Shown here piece after piece: positions 34,251 through 41,545 of a stretch of 64,000 nucleotides of DNA. Below the pieces are notes generated by a model. That model was not told where the DNA came from. It saw only the letters and a program-made list of their open reading frames with translations, and did no database searches. Numbering within the stretch: the first letter of the stretch is position 1; every line of letters starts with the position of its first letter. Made by a program: the position numbers and the translations under genes. Source of the stretch: an uncultured Hymenobacter sp. Its GTDB lineage: Bacteria > Bacteroidota > Bacteroidia > Cytophagales > Hymenobacteraceae. The stretch covers positions 1 through 64,000 of the forward strand of contig CAJYPK010000041.1 in NCBI GenBank assembly GCA_913776615.1, given 5' to 3'.

Positions 34251-34309
34251 CGGGTGCGCCGCGCCGGTCGGGTGCCGTCTGGGTGCGCTTGCCTCGCTGC
34301 GCTCGCAAG
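34224..34309. repeat. Family B repeat at the 5' end of the HupE-like gene
   Basis: Arms at 34224-34249 and 34284-34309 match at 23 of 26 positions (core CTTGCGAG.GCA.CGA.GC). The element spans the interval between the two candidate start codons of the HupE-like gene and is readable in frame from the outer one. Confidence 0.85.
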
Positions 34310-34337
34310 GACCGGCGGTCGTAAGCGTAGCCATGTT

Positions 34338-35669
34338 CTAGCGGGCGGCCAGCAGGTTTTCGCTCTCAACCGTTACTTCGGGGTTGAGGTAGGGCGCGAC
34401 TTTCACGGCTTTCTCGATAAGGGCGCGGCCCTCGGCCGCCCGGCCGGTCTTGCTGAGAATGAGGCCAGCGCGGCACAGCAGCACCGGGTTTTGGGAGTTG
34501 GTGCGGCGGGCCACCTGCATGTATTTCTGCGCCTCGGCGTACTCGCCGCGCTTGTAGTACACCCAGGCCAGCGTTTCGTTGACGTCGATGTTATCGGGGC
34601 GGCGGGCGTACTCGATTTTGGCGTGTTCTAGGGCTTTATCTAGGTTGCCGGTTTTGAGGTAGGCGTAGGCCAGCTCGCGGTCGGTGTAGTGGCCTAGCTC
34701 TTCGTTATCATTGGCTTGCTGAGCGGCGTCGGCGAGCATGGCTACCGATTCCTGCGCCATTTTAGCGGCTTCGGCGGGCTGCTTATTCAGGCGGTAGATA
34801 TCCACTAGCTCATCGGTGAAGGCGTAATCCTTCACCGTGGCGCGGGCCAGGTTTAAGTTGGTAATGGCAGTAGCGTAATCTTGGTGGGCCGCGGCCACGC
34901 GGGCCAGGCCAGCCAGCGCGTAGGCGTAGTTGGGACGCAGGGCCAGTGCCTGCTGGTAGTAGCCAGCCGCCTGGTCGAGGCGGCCGCTTACTTCGTACAG
35001 GTGGCCCAGGGCCACGCGGCTCCACTCGGTTTGCTCAAGGCCCGCAAAGCCGGCTTTCACGGCCATGTCCATCGCCTCGATGGCACCCGGCACGTCGCCG
35101 TGAATCTCGCGCAGGTAGCTCACCCGGGCGTAGGCCGTGAGGTCGGGGCGCACCTGGTTCATCTTGTCGGCCATCTTCACGGCTTGGTCGTAGTGACCCA
35201 GCTCCACGTTGGCATCGGTCAGCAGGCCATAGACATAGCCGCTGTTAGGGTTGATGGCCTGGGCTCGCTCGGCCAGCGCCAGGCCCTGCGAGAAGTGGTG
35301 CTGCGTGAGGCTCAGCGAGGCCTGGCAGCACAGCGCCTCGAAGCTTTCGGGGTCAGCCTTGAGCACTGCTTGCAGCAGCTGCATGGCGGCGGCATCGTAG
35401 TAGGGGTGATTGCCGGTGATGCGCCCTTCCTGCATGTAGGCTTCGGCCAGCAGTAGGCGACTTTTCTGGTCGTTGGGGTCGGCGCGCAGCTTGGCCAGCA
35501 AGCCTTCCATGGCGGCTTTGGTGTTCACCCACTCGCCACCCAGGGCCAGGCGGCCGATGCGGTCCTTGGGCTCGGGTAGGGCGGGCGGGCCTGGGCGCTT
35601 GAAGAAGATAATGGCGGCTACGGCCAGGGCAAAAGTAACTAACAGGCTAGCGTAAAGTTTCTTATGCAT
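34338..35669 (-). CDS. Tetratricopeptide-repeat protein, membrane-anchored
   Basis: Protein of 443 residues. One N-terminal hydrophobic helix (about 5-23, LYASLLVTFALAVAAIIFF) acts as uncleaved anchor or signal, followed by roughly nine TPR units from about residue 50 (for example AEAYMQEGRI, LGHYDQAVKMADKMNQVRPD, AGYYQQALALRPNYAYALAG, NLDKALEHAKIEYARRPDNI, RGEYAEAQKYMQVARRTN). It should be a periplasmic scaffold. It is the first gene of the run TPR - HupE-like - His/Cys-rich - TonB receptor; its stop is only three bases from the first candidate ATG of the HupE-like gene, which suggests translational coupling. Confidence 0.9.
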   Translation of the reverse strand: MHKKLYASLLVTFALAVAAIIFFKRPGPPALPEPKDRIGRLALGGEWVNTKAAMEGLLAKLRADPNDQKSRLLLAEAYMQEGRITGNHPYYDAAAMQLLQAVLKADPESFEALCCQASLSLTQHHFSQGLALAERAQAINPNSGYVYGLLTDANVELGHYDQAVKMADKMNQVRPDLTAYARVSYLREIHGDVPGAIEAMDMAVKAGFAGLEQTEWSRVALGHLYEVSGRLDQAAGYYQQALALRPNYAYALAGLARVAAAHQDYATAITNLNLARATVKDYAFTDELVDIYRLNKQPAEAAKMAQESVAMLADAAQQANDNEELGHYTDRELAYAYLKTGNLDKALEHAKIEYARRPDNIDVNETLAWVYYKRGEYAEAQKYMQVARRTNSQNPVLLCRAGLILSKTGRAAEGRALIEKAVKVAPYLNPEVTVESENLLAAR

Positions 35670-36045
35670 AGAAAGAAGAGGGTTAGGTACTGGACTTCAA
35701 GCGATAGGTCAACAGGTTTTTCGTTTCAGTGGGCCTTCTGCCGCTATTGACTCTGCCGCTACCCAGCGGTAGGCTGAGCGGCCGCTAAGGTAGAGGGTAC
35801 TGCCGGTCTCGCACCACTCAAGCAGGAGCGCTACCTGGCAGCCCTGGCGACTAGCATGTTGGGCAGGAGCAATCATCCGTACTTACGACTAAGACTACCC
35901 CGGCAGATTGCCGCTGGCAGCAGATACCCGTATCTGCTAGGGCCCGCCGCCCTTTGCCCCCGGTGGCGTCGGCTGCTATTTTTGGCGCTTGGGCTTTGGG
36001 TACCGCAGTAGCCATCATTTCGGGCCTGAATAAACCTCAACTACC
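35670..36045. other. Divergent promoter region between TPR gene and lepB
   Basis: This 376-bp gap contains a clean TTTG-N20-TATTTTTG promoter reading toward lepB (35953-35984). For the TPR gene on the other strand no TAnnTTTG box was found. No coding region is visible. Confidence 0.6.
35953..35984 (+). promoter_or_regulatory. Bacteroidota-type promoter for lepB
   Basis: TTTG at 35953-35956 and TATTTTTG at 35977-35984 are separated by 20 bases, matching the -33/-7 consensus (TTTG, 19-21 bases, TAnnTTTG) of Bacteroidota sigma-ABfr promoters. Initiation would fall near 35989, about 57 bases before the lepB TTG start. Confidence 0.65.
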
Positions 36046-37059
36046 TTGCTTGTAAAACTTAAGCGGGCCCTGGCTGGCTGGCGCGGGGGACTCCTGCTCC
36101 TGTTCGCAGCGGTACTCCTCAGCCGCTGGCTACCCCCAGCCTACGTAATACCCTCCGAAAGCATGGAGCGCTCGCTGCTGGTGGGCGACCACGTGTATAT
36201 CAAGAAGTTACCAGTAGTTGGTGCGAGGGCCCAGCGCAACGACGTCGTGGCTTTCTACGCCCCCTATGAGCCGCTACGCGCCGCCGGGCGGCGCACGCAC
36301 CTCATCAAGCGCTGCGTGGCCGTAGCTGGCGATACGCTAACAATCCGCCAGGGGCAGGTGCTACTCAACGGGCAGCCCGCACCCAGTAAAGGCCAACTCC
36401 AGATGACCTATTTTCTCGAAGTAGCGGCTCCTGGCACCGAGGTGCAGGCTGCGCTGCGGGCGCACGGGATAGTTGATAATACGGAGCCGGGGGGGATACC
36501 GGCGGTGAGTACCAATCCGGAAACGGGTGCGCTGGGCTACCTCATCAGCTGCCCCGATACCACCGCCGCTTACCTGCGCCGCCAGCCCTACACGCGGGCG
36601 CTCACGGTGGCCGGCGGCCGCGTGCCCGATGGCTCGCTCTTTCCGGACCAGGCTGATTTTCGGGCTTCGGGGGTGCGCAGTACCGTGCTGCGGCACTGGC
36701 AGCTCGATAATTTTGGGCCGCTGGTGGTGCCCCGAGAAGGGCAGGTCGTCAACCTGTCGCCGCTTAATGCCGCCATTTATTATAAAATCGTGGCGCAGTT
36801 TGAGCGTAACCCGGGCATCACGTGGCGCGACGGAATGATTCAGCAAAACGGCCGGCCGCTCACGCAGTACACGATTAAACAAAACTACTACTTTGTGCTG
36901 GGCGACAACCGCCACAACTCCGAAGATTCCCGATTTTGGGGATTCGTACCTGAAAGCCATCTGGTGGGCAAAGCTGCTTTCGTCTGGTTTTCCCTCGACC
37001 CGTATGCTGCTTTAAGCAATAAAATTCGTTGGCGCCGCATCGGTAAAGCAGTTGACTAA
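36046..37059 (+). CDS. lepB: Signal peptidase I (TTG start)
   Basis: Membrane-bound leader peptidase of 337 residues that removes signal peptides of exported proteins. One N-terminal helix (about 14-30) precedes box B with nucleophile S39 in PSESMERSLLVGD; the general base is K88 in LIKRCVAVAGD; box E is LGDNRHNSEDSRFWGFVPE (about 285-303). As in other Bacteroidota LepB proteins, a long insert (about 120-270) separates boxes D and E. No ATG precedes the catalytic Ser-Met, and an in-frame TAA at 36031 limits the upstream frame, so the gene must use a non-ATG start; TTG at 36046 is the first option and fits the anchor helix. Confidence 0.92.
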   Translation: MLVKLKRALAGWRGGLLLLFAAVLLSRWLPPAYVIPSESMERSLLVGDHVYIKKLPVVGARAQRNDVVAFYAPYEPLRAAGRRTHLIKRCVAVAGDTLTIRQGQVLLNGQPAPSKGQLQMTYFLEVAAPGTEVQAALRAHGIVDNTEPGGIPAVSTNPETGALGYLISCPDTTAAYLRRQPYTRALTVAGGRVPDGSLFPDQADFRASGVRSTVLRHWQLDNFGPLVVPREGQVVNLSPLNAAIYYKIVAQFERNPGITWRDGMIQQNGRPLTQYTIKQNYYFVLGDNRHNSEDSRFWGFVPESHLVGKAAFVWFSLDPYAALSNKIRWRRIGKAVD

Positions 37060-37294
37060 GGAGCTTATTTACCCGCTTCCCTCCCGCGCCGACCAGTTGA
37101 AAGACCCGTGCCTGTTCAACGTCCTCAAGTTAACCGGCAGAGCGACCACGCTTGACCAGCAATTTGTTGCCAATACCGAGCTTGGGCCAGCCACGGCTCC
37201 GCAATTCAAGGCCAGTTGGTAATTGCTCGACAAGGGGCGCCAGGCGGTACCTTGCTGGCTGGCCGGGGTTGGGATGCCCAGGCCAGTTACTGCT
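37060..37294 (+). other. Gap with an open, GC3-rich frame lacking a start codon
   Basis: Between lepB and the kinase gene a frame offset from lepB is open for 55-60 codons and ends TAA at 37220-37222; its translation includes KDPCLFNVLKLTGRATTLDQ. It has no ATG, but its third-position GC (about two thirds) is higher than expected for non-coding DNA here. It may be a gene remnant, or chance. Confidence 0.25.
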
Positions 37295-38581
37295 ATGAGG
37301 TTGCTGGCCCGCACGACGCTAATTTTGCTGCTCTACGCCAGCGTGGTAGCGGTCGGCGGCACGTTTGTGTACTACGCCATTATTCACCGGCTCTACTACG
37401 CCTACGTAGACCGCACGCTGGGCCGCCGCAAGCAGCGCGTGGAGCTGGCCCTGCGCCAGGAGCTGCGCTCGGCCGCCGACCTGGCCTTCTGGCATCGCAT
37501 CGACCACAACGTGGAGTTTAGTCCGCTGCCGGATGCGCCGGCGAGGCAGCCGCTGCCGAATGAGTTTACCAACCGGCTGATGTTTAATACGCTTACTGGT
37601 AAGCAGCAATGGTACCGGCAGGTGGCGGGTACGGTGGCTTTTCAGGGAAAAACCTACCGGCTGGAAGTGCGCTCTTCGCTGCTCGACGAGCCCGTGCTGC
37701 TGGGGGGTATCGTGCTGGCGGGGGCCGTGCTGTTTGGCCTCACGGTGGGCGGGATGCTGCTGATTCAGCACGGGCTGGCGCGGCGCTACTGGCGGCCGTT
37801 TTACAGCACGCTCGATATTTTACAGCACTACAAGCTCGACCAGCACCACGCACCGGTACTGGCGGCCACCAACATCCCGGAGTTTAAGGCCCTGAACGCG
37901 GCCCTCACGCGGGTGCTGGCCCGGCACCAGCGCCTGTACCAGCGCCAGCGCGAGTTTGCCGAAAACGCCGCCCACGAGTTGCAAACCCCGCTGGCCATCC
38001 TGCGCACCAAGCTCGACCTGCTCGTGCAAGCCCCGGGCCTGACCGAGGAGCAGGCCAGCCACATCGAGCCGCTGCTGGCCGTGACGCAGCGCCTCACGCA
38101 CTTGTGCCGCAGCCTGTTGCTGCTCGTGCATCTCGACCAGCAGCTCTACTTCCCCACCGAAAAGGTTGACCTCGCCGCCATTATCAAGACCCAGCTAGCC
38201 CAGCTGCACGAGCAATTGGAAGCGAATGAGCTGACCCTGCAAACCGAGCTGGCGGAGCGGGTAATCATCTCGGGCAACCGCTCGCTGCTGGAAATTCTGG
38301 TCAGCAACCTCCTCGTAAACGCCATCCGGCACAACGTACCCGGCGGCTTCGTGGCCGTGACGCTGACGGCGCAGGCGTTCACCGTCGAAAACAGCGGCCG
38401 CCCCCAGGCGCTACCCGCCGACCAGCTGTTCGCCCGCTTCCGGCCCAATCCCGGCCGCCCGCCCGGCAGCGTGGGCCTGGGCCTGCCCATCGCCCGCCAG
38501 ATCTGCGAAACCAGCGGCTTCCTGCTGGCCTACCAGTACGAAGAGCCGGGACGGCACGCCTTGCGGGTGCGGATGGGGTGA
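37295..38581 (+). CDS. Sensor histidine kinase
   Basis: Inner-membrane kinase of 428 residues. Two transmembrane helices (about 8-28 and 136-157) enclose a ~105-residue periplasmic sensor of no named fold. The H-box FAENAAHELQTPLAILR places the phosphorylated histidine at H227; the N-box is NLLVNAIRHN (about 322-331) and the G-box GLGLPIARQICETSG (about 393-407). The start at 37295 (MRLLARTTLILLL) precedes helix 1; alternative in-frame starts lie at 37274 (ATG) and 37223 (TTG). No response regulator gene is adjacent. The stop TGA at 38579-38581 merges with the G-rich repeat that follows. Confidence 0.92.
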   Translation: MRLLARTTLILLLYASVVAVGGTFVYYAIIHRLYYAYVDRTLGRRKQRVELALRQELRSAADLAFWHRIDHNVEFSPLPDAPARQPLPNEFTNRLMFNTLTGKQQWYRQVAGTVAFQGKTYRLEVRSSLLDEPVLLGGIVLAGAVLFGLTVGGMLLIQHGLARRYWRPFYSTLDILQHYKLDQHHAPVLAATNIPEFKALNAALTRVLARHQRLYQRQREFAENAAHELQTPLAILRTKLDLLVQAPGLTEEQASHIEPLLAVTQRLTHLCRSLLLLVHLDQQLYFPTEKVDLAAIIKTQLAQLHEQLEANELTLQTELAERVIISGNRSLLEILVSNLLVNAIRHNVPGGFVAVTLTAQAFTVENSGRPQALPADQLFARFRPNPGRPPGSVGLGLPIARQICETSGFLLAYQYEEPGRHALRVRMG

Positions 38582-38737
38582 GATGGTGAGATGGCGAGAT
38601 GGCGAGATGGTGAGATGGGGAGATGGGGAGGTGGTAAGATGGAGAAGTAAAATAGGAGTTTTTCTTGAGCCTCTGACTACTTTACCAGCTCGCCATTTCA
38701 CCGTCTCACCATTTCACTATCTCGCCATCTCACCTTA
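38579..38737. repeat. Family H GGTGAGATGG/CCATCTCACC imperfect inverted repeat
   Basis: A G-rich half (about 38576-38645, repeated GATGGTGAGATGGCGAGATG units) faces a C-rich half (about 38688-38734, repeated TCTCACCATTTCAC units). The element exactly fills the space between the stop codons of the convergent kinase and hypothetical genes; its outer bases are shared with both stops. It is a short-period repeat that can fold as a ~45-bp imperfect hairpin. Confidence 0.85.
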
Positions 38738-39301
38738 CCGCTGTTCTTGCAAGTAAGCCGCCAGCGGCAGCGCCGCCTGGGCCACGGCTTTGCCCGGCAG
38801 GTGCACGATTACCGCCTGGCAGCGGCTGCTGCTCGCCGTGCCGTCGGTTTCGAAGGCGATACCGCGCTTTACGTCGTCGTAGAGGTAGCGCGGGCGGTTG
38901 GCGACGCGGTAGGTAGTGGCGAGCGGCAGCTTGCCGTATGCCTGCTGAATGGCGCTGAGCCGGGAGCCGGGCCGCAGGCCGTTGGCTAGGTGAAACCAGG
39001 GCGAGGTGGCGCGGACCAGCTGCACGGTGTGGCGGTCCACGTCGTTGCCGGCGGGGGCGGTGTACACGTCGAGCTGGGTGGGGGCGCGGCCGTCGGCGGG
39101 GCGGCGGCCGCGCCAGGTGCTCCAGGCTTTTTGCATGGCGGCATCGCTGAAGGTGGCGGGGCCGAGCGTGGCGAGGGTGGTAGCGTTAGCGCCGAGGGTG
39201 AGGTTGCCGAGGCTGCGGCCGGGTACTACCAGCGAGTTGGGGGCGGTGGTGAAGGCCAGCAGGGGAGAGAGGCAGACGGCGAGCGTGCGCGGAAGAAACA
39301 T
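38735..39301 (-). CDS. Exported protein of unknown function
   Basis: Protein of 188 residues. The start at 39301 (MFLPRTLAVCLSPLLAFTTA) gives a signal peptide. The mature part carries two similar segments, VPGRSLGNLTLGANATTLAT and NGLRPGSRLSAIQQAYGKLP, a G-x-S-L/I-x-x-I/L-x-x-x-x-G pattern seen in small exported proteins that monitor or bind at the envelope, but I cannot assign a family. It ends at a family H repeat and is divergent from purE, with 352 bases between them. Confidence 0.65.
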   Translation of the reverse strand: MFLPRTLAVCLSPLLAFTTAPNSLVVPGRSLGNLTLGANATTLATLGPATFSDAAMQKAWSTWRGRRPADGRAPTQLDVYTAPAGNDVDRHTVQLVRATSPWFHLANGLRPGSRLSAIQQAYGKLPLATTYRVANRPRYLYDDVKRGIAFETDGTASSSRCQAVIVHLPGKAVAQAALPLAAYLQEQR

Positions 39302-39653
39302 ACTACGTTGGGCAATGAGTGACCAGGCAGTATTGTACGAAAACAAGGCTATCGGCGTCCGAAACAGCTGGGGTTATTTCAAGGGTGAAATGCGGCTGAG
39401 TCGCTGCGGCTTAGCCAGGCCGGGAGGGGTATTTTTCAGGAGTAGCCCCAAAGTTTTGGGGTGCCACTTGGGCGGCGACAGTAAATTTGTGGCCGTAGTC
39501 ACGGGTTTTCAAGCGAATGCCCGCGTTTCCCGGCGGGATAACGCCCGGCCCGATAGCCGGCCATCCGCCTGTCGGTTTGCGCTCGCGCTCCCGGCCGCAA
39601 TCCTGCTTTATCGACCACCCAGGGCTGTCCTGCCCTTTACGACCAGGCTCACC
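39302..39653. other. Gene-free stretch upstream of purE
   Basis: This 352-bp gap holds a candidate purE promoter (39455-39489) and a short hairpin, CCCCAAAG/TTTTGGGG, at about 39447-39460. The plus-strand frame is open through it to 39006, but that is a GC-driven shadow of the gene on the other strand. No riboswitch was recognised. Confidence 0.55.
39455..39489 (+). promoter_or_regulatory. Candidate promoter for purEK
   Basis: TTTG at 39455-39458 and TAAATTTG at 39482-39489 are separated by 23 bases, slightly long for the Bacteroidota consensus. It would leave a 5' leader of about 160 bases before purE. Confidence 0.45.
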
Positions 39654-40169
39654 ATGAGTACCCCTTCCACTTCCGACGCCCCCGGCCAGCCGGTAATCGG
39701 CGTCGTAATGGGTTCCAGCAGCGACTGGGACACCATGCAGCACGCCGTGCAGATTCTCGCGGACTTCGGCGTGGCCCACGAGGCCCGCGTGGTATCGGCC
39801 CACCGCATGCCCGACGACTTGTTTGCCTACGCTGAGCAGGCCGGCCCGCGGGGCTTGCAGGCCATCATCGCCGGCGCGGGCGGGGCGGCCCACCTGCCGG
39901 GCATGCTGGCCGCCAAAACTACGGTGCCCGTGCTGGGCGTGCCGGTGGCCAGCCGCCATTTGCAAGGGGTTGATTCGCTGCACAGCATCGTGCAGATGCC
40001 CAAGGGAATTCCGGTGGCCACGTTTGCGATCGGTACCGCTGGCGCGGCTAATGCCGCGCTGTTTGCCGTTAGCCTGCTGGCCCTGCACAACCCGGAGCTG
40101 GCGAGTAAGCTGGAGGCATTTCGCGCCGCCCAAACCGAGGCCGCCCGCGCCATGACGCTGCCCGTATGA
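39654..40169 (+). CDS. purE: N5-carboxyaminoimidazole ribonucleotide mutase
   Basis: Cytoplasmic class I PurE of 171 residues; it moves the carboxyl group of N5-CAIR to give CAIR in de novo purine synthesis. The signature GVVMGSSSDWDTMQHAVQIL, ARVVSAHRMPDDLFAYA and AGAGGAAHLPGMLAAKT are complete, including the catalytic SAHR histidine and the AGAGGAAHLPGM phosphate loop. The start at 39654 (MSTPSTSDAP) is the closest ATG before the conserved core. Its TGA overlaps the purK ATG (ATGA), so the two are translationally coupled and should act in sequence. Confidence 0.97.
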   Translation: MSTPSTSDAPGQPVIGVVMGSSSDWDTMQHAVQILADFGVAHEARVVSAHRMPDDLFAYAEQAGPRGLQAIIAGAGGAAHLPGMLAAKTTVPVLGVPVASRHLQGVDSLHSIVQMPKGIPVATFAIGTAGAANAALFAVSLLALHNPELASKLEAFRAAQTEAARAMTLPV

Positions 40170-41416
40170 GCGCCGATAAGCACGCTGCAACGCCACCCCG
40201 GCTGTACCCGGGCAGCCAGGACGCCGAGGGCCAGCGCATGACGCTCGGCGTAGTGGGGGGCGGCCAGCTGGGCCGGATGTTCGTCCACGCCGCCCAGCGG
40301 CTGGGGTACTTTACCGCCGTGCTCGAGCCCGACGCCCAAAGCCCCGCCGGACAGGTGAGCCACCACCACATCCAAACCGGCTACGACGACCCGGCCGGGC
40401 TGGCGCAGCTGGCCAATTTGTGCCAGGCCATCACCACCGAGTTTGAAAACGTGCCGGCCCAGGCCCTGCAAACCCTGGCGCTGACTCGCCCCGTGGCCCC
40501 CGGCGCGGCCGTGGTGGGCATTGCCCAAAACCGCATCGAGGAAAAGGCGCATTTTACCGCCTGCGCCGACGTGTCGGGCGTGACCTGCGCCCCCTACGCG
40601 GTGATCGAAACCCCGGCCCAGCTGCAAGCCGTGCAGCACGACCGGGCCGACTTGCTGCCCGGCATCCTGAAAACGGCCCGCCTGGGCTACGACGGTAAGG
40701 GTCAGGTCCGCGTCAAGACTGCCGACGAGCTGGCCGCGGCCTGGGCAGAATTGGGCGGCGTGGCCTGCGTGCTGGAGAAAATGCTACCGCTCACCGCCGA
40801 ATGCTCGGTGCTGGTGGCCCGCGGCTGGGATGGGCAAGTGGTCAGCTTCGCCCCGCAGCGCAACGTGCACGTCGAGGGCATTCTGGCCGTAACCCACGCC
40901 TACGAGGGCAGCGTGCCCCCGGCCCTGGCCGAGCGGGCGCGCACGGCGGCCATTTCCATCGCGCACCACCTCGGCTACGTCGGGGTGCTGTGCGTCGAGT
41001 TTTTTGTGATCGAAGACGGTAGCGAGCACGGGGGCTTGGTAGTCAATGAGATGGCCCCGCGCCCGCACAACAGCGGCCACTACACGATAGACGCCTGCGA
41101 TGCCTCGCAGTTCGACTTGCAAGTTCACGCGATGGCGGGCCTGCCCTTGCCCCAGCCGCGGCAGCACTCCCCGTCCATCATGCTCAACCTGCTGGGCGAC
41201 GTGTGGTTCGACGCCGCCGGGCAACTGCGGGAGCCGGACTGGTACGCCGTGCTGAGTTTGCCGGGCACGCACCTGCACCTCTATGGCAAGCTGGAAGCCC
41301 GCGCTGGCCGCAAGATGGGCCACCTGACCATCACCGGCCCGGATATAGCCAGCGTCCGAGCCGTGGCGCAGCGCGCTGCGGAGCTGCTCGACCTGCCGGG
41401 GCTGGACGCCATTTAG
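40166..41416 (+). CDS. purK: N5-carboxyaminoimidazole ribonucleotide synthase
   Basis: ATP-grasp enzyme of 416 residues that carboxylates AIR with bicarbonate and ATP to give N5-CAIR, the PurE substrate. Family features: TLGVVGGGQLGRMFVHAAQR (about 26-45), EFENVPAQAL, KTARLGYDGKGQ (ATP-binding loop), EMAPRPHNSGHYTID (metal and substrate site). The first ~25 residues (MSADKHAATPPRLYPGSQDA) precede the Rossmann-like start and are an extension found in some members. ATGA overlap with purE. A family A repeat begins nine bases after the stop. Confidence 0.97.
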   Translation: MSADKHAATPPRLYPGSQDAEGQRMTLGVVGGGQLGRMFVHAAQRLGYFTAVLEPDAQSPAGQVSHHHIQTGYDDPAGLAQLANLCQAITTEFENVPAQALQTLALTRPVAPGAAVVGIAQNRIEEKAHFTACADVSGVTCAPYAVIETPAQLQAVQHDRADLLPGILKTARLGYDGKGQVRVKTADELAAAWAELGGVACVLEKMLPLTAECSVLVARGWDGQVVSFAPQRNVHVEGILAVTHAYEGSVPPALAERARTAAISIAHHLGYVGVLCVEFFVIEDGSEHGGLVVNEMAPRPHNSGHYTIDACDASQFDLQVHAMAGLPLPQPRQHSPSIMLNLLGDVWFDAAGQLREPDWYAVLSLPGTHLHLYGKLEARAGRKMGHLTITGPDIASVRAVAQRAAELLDLPGLDAI

Positions 41417-41424
41417 CAGCTTCT

Positions 41425-41505
41425 ATGTAACACCAAGCTCCGGCTTGGTGAGGCGCTAGGGAAGTAAGCCCGAACGCCTCACCAAGCCGGAGCTTGGTGT
41501 TACAT
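41425..41505. repeat. Family A repeat, copy 4 (perfect 31-bp inverted repeat)
   Basis: Arms at 41425-41455 and 41475-41505 are exact reverse complements with a 19-base loop; each is palindromic around ACCAAGCTCCGGCTTGGT. The core has CGG where other copies have CAG, on both arms, so the arms have changed together. It lies between convergent purK and the MFS gene and may terminate both. Confidence 0.92.
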
Positions 41506-41545
41506 GTAAGAATAGCGCATTGCCTCGCACCAAGCGGCGTTCGAG

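Noticed and set aside
39006..39653. N-terminal extension of purE by 216 codons
   Set aside because: The frame is open but lies opposite another gene and has no PurE similarity; PurE is normally about 160-170 residues, as found from 39654.
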